From: Blepharisma stoltei
Taxonomy: Eukaryota > Ciliophora > Heterotrichea > Heterotrichida > Blepharismidae
Assembly (NCBI GenBank): GCA_914767885.1
Contig: CAJZBQ010000002.1
Coordinates: 186,001 to 250,000, forward strand
DNA: 64,000 nt
Direction of reading: 5' to 3'
Positions 45,069-56,000 of the stretch are shown here, one piece after another; position 1 is the stretch's first letter; every line of letters starts with the position of its first letter. The translations under genes were made by a program, and so were the position numbers. Below the pieces are notes generated by a model that was not told the origin of the DNA, made no database searches, and worked only from the letters and a program-made list of their open reading frames with translations.

Positions 45069-45751
45069 ATGGCTCCAAAAGAAATCACTCATTTTACAAA
45101 ATTCCGTACTGATACCCAAAAATTCAAGAAGCGCAAGCCAGCAATCACTAATGAATCGTCGATAAATATTCCCTGCAGAAAAAAATATAAAGAAAATCAA
45201 AGCTTTGAAATCATTTTTTCTATATGATATGACACATGGCCTGGGGAGCGTATTTTTATCACAGGAGGCTATGATTTCTTACTCCTTCCTACTTCTAACG
45301 AATTAACCCTTCGCTAGTGTGCAAATAATTTTTAAAATAGAATAACTTGATATGTAATTAATGATGATTATTGCTAATTATATCAAATTTTATCCAAAAT
45401 CCAAAATTAAATTAGATTTTTTTTTAAATTCGAATTTCTAATCCAAAAATAAAAAAAATTCTATAAAAATCTCTTTTGCAAGGAGAAAACAAGTTTGCTC
45501 ATTGATCATGAGAGATAGGGGAATGAAATATATGCAAAGCAATAGAAATGGCATGGTTCGAAGGAAATGAATGAAGAGCAGGTCTGCATTTAATCGCAAA
45601 TAAATTTCCAACATTTGAATATAAGTATGCAGTTGTCAGCAGTGATGGAGTTAGATGGGAGGAAGGACCATTTCACCATATAACCCACCCTGAAGGGAAT
45701 GAAGACGATGGGAGAGTTCTAATAACCAGAAATGATTTTTGGCATCTTTAA
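45069..45751 (+). CDS. CBM20 starch-binding-domain protein
   Basis: 148 residues after removing 45280-45515. After a basic N-terminus, one CBM20 module spans the rest: FSIWYDTWPGERIFITGGYD then FLGEWN (the conserved LG-W motif, assembled across the IES), MAWFEGNEWRAGLHL, then FEYKYAVVSSDGVRWEEGP. CBM20 binds alpha-glucans or glycogen. No catalytic domain is present, as in small protist glucan-binding regulators. Trp-TGA occurs at four sites. Confidence 0.85.
45280..45515. mobile_element. 236-bp IES in the CBM20 gene
   Basis: Insert between TA 45280-45281 and TA 45516-45517. The left end ACTCCTTCCTACTTC weakly recalls the MITE ends. Excision yields GGYDFLGEWN. Confidence 0.85.
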
Positions 45752-45852
45752 ATGAGAATTATAAATTATAATTCTGAAAAAGAAAATATGACCTAGCGTT
45801 TTAAAATAAATAAATCTTTTATGGGTTACATAAATTACCTTATTTGATAAAA

Positions 45853-47279
45853 ATGTCTCACACAGAGCGTAAAGTCTGGAGTCAAGAGGTACCTAATAAG
45901 TAGGAAGATGACGCAATTCAAGATCTAGTTGACGAATTCGGGGACAAAAATTGGATTTTAATTGCAGAAAAGCTCGTCGAAAAATTCCAAATTCAAGGAA
46001 GAACAGGAAAACAATGTAGAGAACGTTGGCATAATCACATTGATCCAGGATTAAAGAAAGCAGGCTGAACCAAGGAAGAAGAAAACATTCTTTTCCAAAA
46101 GCAGAAAATATTTGGCAACAGATGGTCAGAAATAGCAAGATACCTACCAGGAAGATCTGATAATTCCATAAAAAATCAATTCTACAGCACAGTAAGAAAA
46201 AATTTAAGAAAATACAATAGGAATAAGCCGACTGATAAGCGAATTGTAGGCTCTCTAAAGCAGCTTTTGCAGAACCCCGAAATAGCCAAGATTTTGATAA
46301 CTTATAGTGGGCCTCATGAAGATCTGAAAGACCCAGATACCAAAAAATCTTAATTATCTATAACGCTTTACGTCCACTACGGGGCAGCCAACTCCAGAGC
46401 TGCAACCATATTTATCCATGTGTCGAGCCCAGAAATTGCTGGATCGATTCCTTTTGATCGCAATGCACGGGTAAATAAGGCGCTCCAGCTTCGACGGGCT
46501 TCGCTGATGCCACGGCTTTATTCCGACTCAGCTCCTGCGCGTGTTCCGCCTGAGGGTCCATCTCCCTTGGGATGTGCTGAGGGGTAAAGACCTGAGAGTC
46601 TTGATCGCACTGGGGAGCAGTTCCTCTGGTTATCTCCAAAGTTAAACCGCTGTTGTTGTGCAGAAGTTCTCGAGGTAAAACCCAACCCCATAAATAAAAT
46701 TGCTTGAGTGAGAGAAAGTTAACTTCGCTTGAAGCGAAAGCCATTTTATTTATGAAAGACCCAGATACCAAAAAATCAAAAAAAAATAAAAATCTGAGAA
46801 AAGCTTCTATTAATACTGAAGAAGTCAATAACGAAGCTTCCTCAATTTTGCAGTCACTATATGATGACTCCAAAGAAAAGACGGAAAATCCAGCCCCTCC
46901 GAAACTTGAAAAAATAAAAGAGCTGGAGCTAAAAATAGATTCGGCGACCCCAATTGCGAGCTTGAATTCTACAACTCCACTGATAGGTCAAACATCGACT
47001 TTCCGAGGAGCACACGTTTTTAATTTCCCTGAAGATAGCACGATGTATTATAATTGGGATGGTTATAACGCTGGAGAATTAGATGGAATTCATGGGCCAG
47101 ACTCGCAGCAGGACTCAATGCCTTTTCAAAAATTTGACTCTTTGCAAGGGTCTAGTAGGTCAGAAACTCTGAATTTTTTGAGGCAAATGCAGTCTCCACA
47201 TGCAAATACTTTTATTTTGCCTCCATTTTCACCAATGGATTCATTTCAGCACTATCTTAGTCCAAGAAATAATAAATAG
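45853..47279 (+). CDS. R2R3-type Myb DNA-binding protein split by a retroposon
   Basis: 327 residues after removing a 15-nt intron (45889-45903) and a 428-bp insert. Two Myb repeats: KVWSQEEDDAIQDLVDEFGD..KQCRERWHNHIDP and WTKEEENILFQKQKIFGNRW..DNSIKNQFYSTVRK, with the regular Trp spacing partly encoded by TGA. The long acidic/Ser-rich tail (NFPEDSTMYYNWDGYN, ANTFILPPFSPMDSFQHYL) is likely an activation region. Its 3' half was duplicated to 48376. Target genes unknown. Confidence 0.87.
45889..45903 (+). other. 15-nt intron in the Myb gene
   Basis: GTACCTAATAAGTAG interrupts the first Myb repeat with in-frame TAG. Removal gives WSQEEDDAI, the family consensus. Confidence 0.9.
46350..46752 (-). 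mobile_element. SINE-like retroposon R3, IES in the Myb gene
   Basis: A 403-bp insert in reverse orientation with a perfect 25-bp target duplication (46325-46349 and 46753-46777). Homologous to R2. Its 3' end (left side) reads AGATAATTAAG on the minus strand. The duplicated gene copy at 48466-48490 has the site empty. TA within the duplication allows exact removal (DPDTKKS-KKNKNL). Confidence 0.9.
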
Positions 47280-47299
47280 TGTAAATATTGTTACTTAAG

Positions 47300-48002
47300 C
47301 TAAATTTTTCCCAAAAGCCTTTTAATCATATTTTTCTCAATTTCATATAGCTGATGATTGCAATCACTCGCAGTACATTTTTTAAACCTTAAGATTATAT
47401 TAAGCAAGCATGAATCTGCATTAAATTTGTGTGCACACCCAAGAACTATAGATGAATTATTTTTTGCGCATAATTCCTTTATAATTTCTTTATCAATCTG
47501 AATGTTTTTTTCTGGATATAATATCCAGAAATATTTATTTAAACTTAAAATAGTTATGAAATTCTGATAATTTGTCACAATTTTAAGTTTTAATTCATAT
47601 TCTACTAGATGTAATTCGATCATCCCTATTTGTAAAGCCCTAAGAAGATTTCCTAAATCATCATCAATATTAAACTGTTTGTCCAAGAACTCATACAAGA
47701 ACATAAGATCAGAAATAGGAGGAGTGTAATTAGCTTCATCTTGATGGTAAGTTCAAATTGAGATGAGCTTCATTAAAGCACCTTTGTCTTCGTAAAATAA
47801 ATTTACAATATAATCTCTCATATCAGGGTAATTTCTGTTTATTGTTTCTAATGCAGCTAGCAGGACAGTTAAAACTCAACTTATTTTGTGGTTCTGGCTC
47901 TATTTGCCTTCTAAAATGACTATAGTAATACTCGGTATTTTCAAGAGTTGGCCACACTAAGCCAATATTGTTAATGTCCATTAGCTTTCCTATTCCTTGC
48001 AT
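47300..48002 (-). pseudogene. unknown gene X, copy A, with a 2-nt frameshift
   Basis: About 234 codons from ATG 48002 (MQGIGKLMDINNIGLVWPTL) to TAG 47300. Compared with copy B (48989-50777), two bases are missing near 47873 (GAGTTTTAAC versus GAGTTTGTTAAC), so the first 40 or so codons are out of frame with the rest. The downstream part (TINRNYPDMRDYI, NYTPPISDLMFLYEFLDKQF, SSIVLGCAHKFNADS) is well preserved. Internal start use is possible. No domain recognised. Confidence 0.55.
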
Positions 48003-48039
48003 TTTTTATAGATAATTTATTTTAATTCTTTATAAAGCT

Positions 48040-48355
48040 CCTATAGCCCAGGAGCGATTTTTGATCGCCCTGGGCTATTTAAGGAGACTTTGATTTAATA
48101 CTTAATGTATTAATCAATTTCTGGTCTTGTTCTGTTTGGGCTTGCTTAAATCTAAAAACACACCTATTTAATAACTACTTTGAGTCTTCGATTATGTCGT
48201 AGTTTGGTGGCTTTTCAAGCTCTTTAAAATACTTCAAAATTGTCTTTGTAATGGCATTTTTTTCATCTTTTATTTTGGTATGCAGTCCTAGTAATTTTTA
48301 TTTTAAAAGTCCAGGCGTTGAAATCCCTCCTGCTTTTAGCTCAATACTATGCGTT
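48040..48355 (-). pseudogene. 3' fragment of gene Y (tandem duplication, copy A)
   Basis: Closely matches the 3' part of gene Y (51249-51545) but stops abruptly at about 48355, where the truncated Myb copy begins. It contains a 36-bp palindromic insertion at 48044-48079 and substitutions. No start. Confidence 0.75.
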
Positions 48356-48375
48356 TTGTTATCTTAAAATTCCTA

Positions 48376-48968
48376 ATTTGAGTGCAAGTGTAGGCTCTTT
48401 GAAGCAGTTTTTGCAGAACCCCGAAATAGCCAAGGTTTTGATAACTTATAGTGAGCCTTCTGAAGATCTGAAAGACCCAGATACCAAAAAAACGAAAAAA
48501 ATTAAAAACTTGAGAAAAGCTTCTATTAATACTGAAGAAGTCAATAACGAAGTTTCCTAATTTTGCAGTCACTCTATGATGACTCCAAAGAAAAGACTGA
48601 AGCCCTTCCGAAATTTTAAAAAATAATAGAGCTGGAGCTAAAAATAGACTTGGCGACCTCAATTGCGAGCTTGAATTCTACAAACATCGACTTTCCGAGG
48701 AGCACACGCTTTTAATTTCCCTGAAGTCAGCACAATATATTATAATTGGGACAGTTATAACGCTGGGGAATTAGATGGAATTCATGGGCCAGACTCGCAG
48801 CATAGCTCAATGCCTATACAAAAATTTGACTCTTTGCAAGGGTCTAGGTCAGAAACTCTGAATTTTTTGAGGCAAATGCAGTCTCCACATGCAAATACTT
48901 TTATTTTGCCTCAATTTTCGCCGATGGATTCATTTCAGCACTATCTTAGTCCGAGAAATAATAAATAG
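48376..48968 (+). pseudogene. truncated, mutated copy of the Myb gene 3' half
   Basis: Matches 46236-47279 without the retroposon. It begins at TGTAGGCTCTTTGAAGCAG, lacks both Myb repeats and the start, and has in-frame stops (after VNNEVS) and small deletions (loss of PLIGQ region). Confidence 0.8.
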
Positions 48969-48988
48969 TGTAAATATTGTTACTTAAG

Positions 48989-50777
48989 CTAAAATCTTCC
49001 CAAAAGCCTTCTAATCATACTTTTCTCAATTTCATATAGCTGATGATTACAATTATCTGCAAGGCATTTGCAAGACCTTAACTCCTCTTCTATGTGTGAG
49101 GAAAATCCTTATTAATGTGAGTCAGCAAAAAAATTTGTTTAATATAAAATCTTTATCAAGGTCCTAGACAGAAGAGTTAAGGGGTGGTGTATTGGGATCA
49201 TTTTAATATACATTTGTGAGCAAGCAAAAATATATTTTGCTTACGAAGAGGGTAAGATCATATCAAGCGTTTGTGGATCCGCATTAAATTTGTGCCCACA
49301 CCCAATAACTATAGACGAATTGTTTTGAGCACACAAGTTTCTTATGATTTCTCTACCAATCTGAGTGTTTCTTTCTGGATATAATATCCAAAAATATTTA
49401 TTAAAACTTAAAATAGTGATGAAATTCTGATAATTTGTCACAATTTTAGGTTTTAATTCATATTCTACTAGACGGAATTCGATCATCCCTATTTGTAAAG
49501 CCATTAGGAGATTTCCTAAATCATCATCAATGTTAAGCAGCTTGTCCAAGATCTCATACAAAAAAATAAGATCAGAAATAGGAGGAGCGTAATTAATTTC
49601 ATCTTGATGGGGAGCCCAAATTGAATAGAGCTTTACTATAGCGGCTTGGTCTTGACTGAATAATTTTTGAATATCATTTTTCATGTCGGGGTAATTTCTG
49701 TTTATTGTTTCTAATGCAGCTAGCAGGACAGTTAACAAACTCAGCTTATTTTGTGGGAGTGGCTCTATTTGCCATAATTAAATATGGTGTTTCAGCTAGA
49801 GCATGGCCAGAAGGCCATGCAGCTTCGAGCTAAAATTTTAATTATAGCTGGCAAGGTTTTGCCATTCTGAAATTGACAGCAATGTTAGGTAAGCAATTCT
49901 GCAGGAGGAAGAGATGAGACCAAGTTCGAAGTCTAGGGTGGATTTTACCTCGTGGGGAAGGAAGGGCATGGCATTTAGAAATGGGGAAGCCCAGCAATGC
50001 CTTTTCGGCCTATCCGGCAACTCCCTAGGGTGAAACTCGGCTTTACGTCCCAGGCTAGAGGCCTGTGGACTGTGGAAGAGTGCGTTGAAGGCCTGGGCTT
50101 GCTAACTCCGTAGTGGACACTACGCGGTTACAAATTTTAAAGAAGTACGGTTCTATTTGCCTTCTAAAATATCTATAATAACGCTTGGCATTTTCAATCG
50201 TTGGCGACTTTAAGCCAATCTCGCTGACTCGTTATTGAGAAAGAGCTAAAAGATATAATTGAAAATTAACCCTTCAAAATTTTATGTATAAACTTTGATT
50301 TAAATATTTTTGTATATAATTATTGATTAAATTAAATTAAGCAAGCAGTTTCACCCTAGACAGGATTGGGGATTTCTATCCCTACATGTTCCGCCCCCCA
50401 AGGATTCCGGCAGACTCCCTTCCTCGCCGCTACAGGCAAGGGATTCGCACAGCCCATCTTGACTTCCATGACTCTTGGGATTATGGGCATATCACATTGG
50501 TCGAAACTCCCAGCTTATCGTTAGGCAGATGTCTGCTGGTGTTGATGAAAAACGGTCAGGAGGTAGGGCAGTCTGTCTCACCATTTTTATTCATATACAA
50601 TTATTGATTATTTTTTATTAAAAATCAAGCTACACTGTGCAGAAAATTATCAATTTCTATTAAATTATTGAGACTGAAGGTTTTTTAAATTAAAAAAATC
50701 ATGAAATAATTTTAAAACAAATTGGAGCAAAAAAGCATTGTTAGAGTAATGGGTATCAGATTTCCTATTGCTTGCAT
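48989..50777 (-). CDS. unknown gene X, copy B, interrupted by three inserts
   Basis: After removing 49079-49252, 49766-50153 and 50212-50742, the frame runs from ATG 50777 to TAG 48989 for 231 residues. It keeps the same core as copy A (TINRNYPDMKNDIQKLF, NYAPPISDLIFLYEILDKLL, SSIVIGCGHKFNADP) and a Cys-containing tail (CKCLADNCNHQLYEIEKSMI). The protein looks helical and has no family I recognise. The first two removals are supported by empty sites in copy A. The third is inferred from frame. Confidence 0.6.
49079..49252. mobile_element. decayed family-A-like MITE A10 in gene X copy B
   Basis: A 174-bp insert flanked by TAA (49079-49081 and 49253-49255) with ends ACTCCTCTTC and GAAGAGGG. 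Copy A (47390-47400) has the uninterrupted site CCTTAAGATTATAT. Confidence 0.82.
49774..50151 (+). mobile_element. SINE-like retroposon R4 in gene X copy B
   Basis: A 378-bp GC-rich insert with a 10-bp duplication TCTATTTGCC (49764-49773 and 50152-50161). The 5' stem and GCATGGCC..GGCCATGC hairpin match R1, and the central part is homologous to R1. Copy A has the empty site near 47902-47912. TA inside the duplication again restores RRQIEPLPQNK. Confidence 0.88.
50212..50742. mobile_element. IES (about 531 bp) near the start of gene X copy B
   Basis: Frame-based junction TA 50211-50212 with TA 50742-50743. It holds a GC-rich stretch at 50345-50590 unlike its flanks. Copy A shows no matching DNA at this place. 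Confidence 0.5.
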
Positions 50778-50785
50778 TTTTATGG

Positions 50786-51223
50786 TAAGGATTAAATGGT
50801 GAAGTTGATGGATAGATGCTTTGAGGCTCCAGACCTATAGAAACATCTAGGTCGATGAGCAGAATGACGAAATTGTTGGAGCAAGTAGACCTACCCGATG
50901 GAAGTAAACTTGAAGCAGTATTTTTGGCTCTTCCCTCCTAATGTTTCATTATATCACAGGATCAGGGACAGGCTTGCCTCCTATATTTTGATTCCTCTCA
51001 GAAAATATCAAGCATCTGACACAAGGTGGTTCTAAATTAGAAAGCTGATCCTTAGATTGGCTGGATTTTTTCCAGAAAACTCAAAAGGGTGAAATTTCGG
51101 TTAGACCATATATTATATGCATTTTAGGCATATTTATACCCAGTGCAGCTGCTCTTCTGAAGGCAATGCAGCGGCTTGGTCAATTATTTTCCTTTTGTCC
51201 TCATTTTATTTTGATCTTATTTA
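50786..51223. mobile_element. probable retroposon R6 upstream of gene X copy B
   Basis: About 440 bp relatively GC-rich DNA between imperfect repeats of TTGCATTTTTTATRG (50772-50785 and 51224-51238). Copy A has only one such sequence (47997-48011). It lies directly 5' of the ATG, so may affect the promoter. Confidence 0.6.
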
Positions 51224-51248
51224 TTGCATTTTTTATAGAAATTAAATT

Positions 51249-52087
51249 TTAATTCTTTATAAAGCTCCTATAAGGAGACTTTGATTTAATACTTAATGTA
51301 TTAATCAATTTCTGGTCTTGTTCTGTTTGAGCTTGCTTAAATCTAAAAATACATCTATTTAATAGCTGCTTTGGGTCTTCAATTATATCGTAGTTTGGTG
51401 GCTTTTCAAGCTCTGTAAAATACTTCAAGATTGTCTTTGTAATGGCATTTTTTTCAGCTTTTGCTTCATCTTTTATTCTGGTCTGCAGTCCTAGTAACTT
51501 TTGCTTTAAAAGTCCAGGCGTTGAAATCCCTCTTGCTTTTAGATCAGCACTGTGTGTTTCGTTATATTTTTTCAATAATGTTGTCCTTTCTTCAGGATTT
51601 TCAAATAATTTGCGAAGTAGAGGCTTGTCGTTAATTCAAGGGACGCCTGGGTTTGCTTCACAAAAAATTGTAAGGCCGCCTAGTTCTTTTTTGAATTCGT
51701 CTAACTTCCTATTCTTGATTGAGTGGCCTGTCGAAGTTTATTTAAGAAAAAAAGTTATATAGATTAAGACATATGATTATTTTTCTATTGAATTTTTTTT
51801 TATATAAATTTCTATATATGAAAATTGTTTGATAAGTATAGGGTTAGTCTTTTGATCAAAGAGGATAAGCGGTTTTCGATTAATTCAATATGATCAAGAG
51901 TCCGTTTTTGCTTTATTGCTCATGATGACATGGTTTTGCCAAATTTCTTGTCAAAGCTTGAATCTTGGTTCTTTTGTGAAGGAGTCATTGATCTTACCCC
52001 ACTTCTTTCAGTAAGTGGCTCATATTTTCCAATTTTTCTTAAATTCATTCTTGATGTAGAAATTCTCAATGTGTCTTTTATACCCAT
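51249..52087 (-). CDS. unknown gene Y, coiled-coil protein
   Basis: 231 residues after removing an inferred IES at 51703-51845. The start MGIKDTLRISTSRMNL is followed by a Ser-rich stretch, helices (LDHIELIENRLSSLIKRLDE, LLKQKLLGLQTRIKDEAKAE) and the segment FTELEKPPNYDIIEDPKQLL. No known domain. Trp-TGA occurs twice. A 3' fragment was duplicated to 48040. Confidence 0.6.
51703..51845. mobile_element. 143-bp IES in gene Y
   Basis: AT-rich stretch with stops. TA 51702-51703 with TA 51845-51846 joins SSLIKRL to DEFKKELGG. Inferred from frame only. Confidence 0.5.
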
Positions 52088-52110
52088 TTACAGTTATTTT
52101 CATCCAGCTT

Positions 52111-52518
52111 CTATATATTAAGGAAATAATATTGATCATTTACAGTATTTCTATACATTAAAAATAAGTATAATACATTTTTCCCCTTAAGTTTCCTTAA
52201 ACTTTGAGTTATTATTTTCTCATTTCCTTCTACTGGTGCCTGCAAGATCTTTGGCACTTTTTTAATGCTTTCTTGGGTTTTAATTATTTTCTGCCTCTCC
52301 AAGATTTCTTTAAAATGTTCAACTTCTCTATAAATTTTGTTGATGTTTCTTCTTGACTCTCCATTCAGCTTCGATCTGAAAGCATTACTATGAAACTCTT
52401 CTAGTGAAATCGTTAAATTAAGTGTCTCATTTAACGTTTCTCTTAGCTGAAGCGCAAAATGAGTACTGTTATCTATATTCATTTTAATATAATTTATCTT
52501 AACCCCATTTAAGCTCAA
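52111..52518 (-). CDS. hypothetical helical protein
   Basis: 135 residues (or 123 from the second Met at 52482). Charged helix in the middle (INKIYREVEHFKEILERQKI). No family recognised. The last 20 residues are hydrophobic and may not be coding. Confidence 0.45.
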   Translation of the reverse strand: MSLNGVKINYIKMNIDNSTHFALQLRETLNETLNLTISLEEFHSNAFRSKLNGESRRNINKIYREVEHFKEILERQKIIKTQESIKKVPKILQAPVEGNEKIITQSLRKLKGKNVLYLFLMYRNTVNDQYYFLNI

Positions 52519-52715
52519 ACAAAGCTAATTCTGCTTTATGAACAAGTAAAAAAATTATATATAAATAATTTTTAATGTAATTATAATATTATCTCTAGTT
52601 AAAATCAATTAGATTTTAGATATTTTTTAATGAGAATTTATAAAATTTGTATTTTAAACCCAAAAATTTTTATCAAAAACATCCTTAAGAACACAAAAAA
52701 AATCTTTCTCGCTCT

Positions 52716-53085
52716 TAACTCCCCCCCCCCTCCGTGAGTGAACAAAACCATTAGAAAAATCGCCATTTTTTGCCCAAAAACCCACCCTCCGTGAGTGAAC
52801 AAAAATTTTTTATGGAAAAAAATTTTGATATATAAATGATAAATTAATATAATGAAATCTGAGCTAATTCTGTTTAATTTTTAAATGAATTGCATTTTAA
52901 AACATAAATTTTATAAATTAAATTAATATTTGCTTTCAAATTTTTGCAAATTAGGATTTTTTTTAAATTTCAAAAAACAAATTTTTTAGAAAATTTATAT
53001 ATAAATTTTTTTAAAAAAAAAAAATTAACCCCCCTCCGTGAGTGAACAAAATTTTTTTGTTCACTCACGGAGGGGGGGGGAGTAA
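52716..53085. mobile_element. family-A MITE A8, intergenic
   Basis: About 367 bp flanked by TAA (52716-52718 and 53083-53085), with perfect CCGTGAGTGAACAAAA inverted ends and the usual second internal pair. It lies 15 bp past the VPS8 stop codon. Confidence 0.9.
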
Positions 53086-53099
53086 GGGGATATTTAGCA

Positions 53100-56000
53100 T
53101 TATTTCCCTTTTCTTTCTTTGTGTGACCTTGACGCCAGCATGAAATTCCCTTTTCTTATATTATCTTTTTCACAAGCCTTACATATTTTTTCTTTTGCGC
53201 ATCTTCCATGGTACGAGTGTCCACATATAAAAATGAACATTTTGTCGTCATGTCCTTTTAGCATGCTATCTGAATCAATAGTTAACTGACAAAACGAGCA
53301 TTTAAACTCTTTTGAACTAACCCCTTTATTTCTCAATACCAGCATCTCTTGTGTCGTATTTTTCAAATCTGCATGCAGTAAATCAATAGCTTTTCTTACA
53401 ATGTTTTTCTGATACGAATATTGTGAAAGAATGCTGACTATGTTTTCTTTGAAATACCTGAATGGAATATCCCCGAAATTGTTGACTATATGTGAAATTA
53501 TTTTATTAAAATCGACATTGTCCATCATACTTTCCAAAACTTGTTTAATACACCATTGGACCATTGGCTCTAGACTGAGATAATTAGTAAAATATGGGGA
53601 AAATTGCTTATAAGTTGTCAATACACCAGTTAAAAGCTGAAACCAATGTTCTTCGTTTTCACTTTGGTCATCTGCGCTCCTAATACAAAGTGATACTGCA
53701 TTACTTATTTCTGGCTTTAGCTCATTAATAAGAGTATTCGAAATCGGCGACCTGCTCAAAATTCTTCCAAATAGGTCAGATCTTTTTATTGTTATAATAT
53801 CTAGCATTAAATCCAGTGCGTCTTTTATAGATCCAAGTCTTTCATAAATATAGGCAGTCGCGTTATTAATTTGGTATTTTTTGCAGATTTCTAAACATTC
53901 GTCTAAGCTATAGTCGTCTCGGCTTTTTAAAAAATCTAAAACTTGCCCTGGAGAATTGATGCATAAAAGCCGAATATATCGTAAAATCAAGTTTTCGTCG
54001 ATATCTGATGAGGAATTTTTTATTAATTCTCCAAGATATTTCATTTGGAGTTGTGGAGCGTTGTCGAGTTTGTCGATAATGCTGCTATGCTCGTTATGGA
54101 ACCAATCTCTGACGATTTTTGCAGTCCTATCACTGTCTATATCGACTAATAAATTTAGGTAATCCATTACCATAGCTTTTATGGTCTCAAATTCGGTCGA
54201 GCTTAATTTTTCGAAAATTTCATCAAGCCAAGCGAAAATTTTCTTTTTAATTTCAACGTTTTCAGCCCTTACAAAAGAGTTAACACAGCCTGTGTAATCT
54301 TTTTTAAGCTCTAATAAATATACAAGGACTTCTGTATAAGGAGATTTTGAGGATATTTTGAAAAGCTCATTGATTTCTCCTTCAGATAGGTCTTTGCAAT
54401 TTTTTAGCATTTTTAGTATCAATTGGCCTTTTTCTTCAATTGACAAGTCAAAAGTTGTAGAAAACTCTGTCCCATCAAATGAAGCGGCTATGAAAAATTC
54501 CTCGTGACTTGTAAGTATTTTCTTAGAAAATATTAATTATTGATTATTTTTCCATGAAAATATTTGAATATATTTTTTCGAAAATATTCTCCCAAAAAAA
54601 ATTATAGAATGACTAAAACCATCAAATGGATTGTGAGCTAAAAATGACTCAATTGTTGACCCTCCAGCAAAGCTAAAATTATTCAATCTCAGCTGTGTCG
54701 GCTCCATCAAATATTTAGCTGTTTTCAAACATATAGCTTTTGATATTATTTCTTGGTTCACAGATGAAGCTTTTGCAATAAAAACGGTAAACTGATGAAA
54801 AGCATATGTTTCTGGCTTACAATTTTGTTCTAATTTATCCAGTATTTTTTTATGTGTCGGCTTTGATTCCTCATCTTTATTAGCCTGCAAAATTTGATAT
54901 GGCAGCCTCTCTTCAAAAAGTAGCCAAATTAGCTTTAAAATCGCTGAGGAATCAATATCAAGCAAAGTCGCTAAATGTTTTCTTTTAAGAAGCCATTCTA
55001 CAATGCTATTTATTACCTTTTGCATAAGGTCTGGATGGATTCTTCCTGATGGAAACGTCTCTCCTTTAATACATAGTCGATAATACCACATAAGTTTATA
55101 AGCAAAATATCTCCTGGATTTTGGGTCTTCTTGTTTTGTTAATGCTTTGTAAATTCTTTTAAGTGGGTTTACATAGGACTGTAAAACTGAGTTGGTATTT
55201 ATAAAAATATAGCCAGTTAGTAGGTTATATTCTTCGCATACAGGAATAAGCTGCTTTGGGTCAAGACATGTAGGGTCTAAATGAAGAATTAGCCTTTCTA
55301 TGATGTCAGGTCTGTGTATGTTTAAATAATAAGCTACTATTTTACCTAAGATTGTGTTGGGGATTCCTTTTATTTCGCCATTCAAAATAAACGGCTCTAA
55401 TGTGTCCATAAAATATCCAAGATTTTCGGTTCCAGACCCAACGTCGATAAAATAGTCATAAAGTTCATTAAAAAGAAGCTCAAGGGACTCTATTCCTATA
55501 CAAAATTCGATTGCATGAGAAATTTTAGCATGCCAAGCCAATTTCCCAAACTTTACATAATCCAAAATGACTGCTTCAAGGACTTCTCTAAGGTCATCTT
55601 TCCTTTCTGGCACACCATACAATTTTTGTCCTTTCTTCTGATACAGATTCATCCCTAGTGACAGCACCTCTAGCCATTCTCCTTTTTCAATCAGCGTATC
55701 TACACATTCTTTTCAATTTAACAGTCTTCCTTTATGAAACTGCTTAAACCCTAATAAATAAATAACCCTCTCATAAGCTTTAACTGAGTTATAAAACGTC
55801 GTTTTTTCTTTTCCAGCCTCATCTTTAATTAAGGACTGTGTCGCAATATCTCGATTAGCCCAGGTAATGTCCAAAATTGCATTATTTGCATCATCGTTTG
55901 GCTTTTTCATGAAGCCTTTTGAGGTAACTACTCGTAATTCTCTGCTTAAGTCCATAATAGACAAAATATCTGTGCTTAGCCATAGTAAGCTTTTTATTTC

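Noticed and set aside
46412..46873. Minus-strand ORF over R3
   Set aside because: Chance frame in a SINE-like element crossing into the Myb gene antisense.
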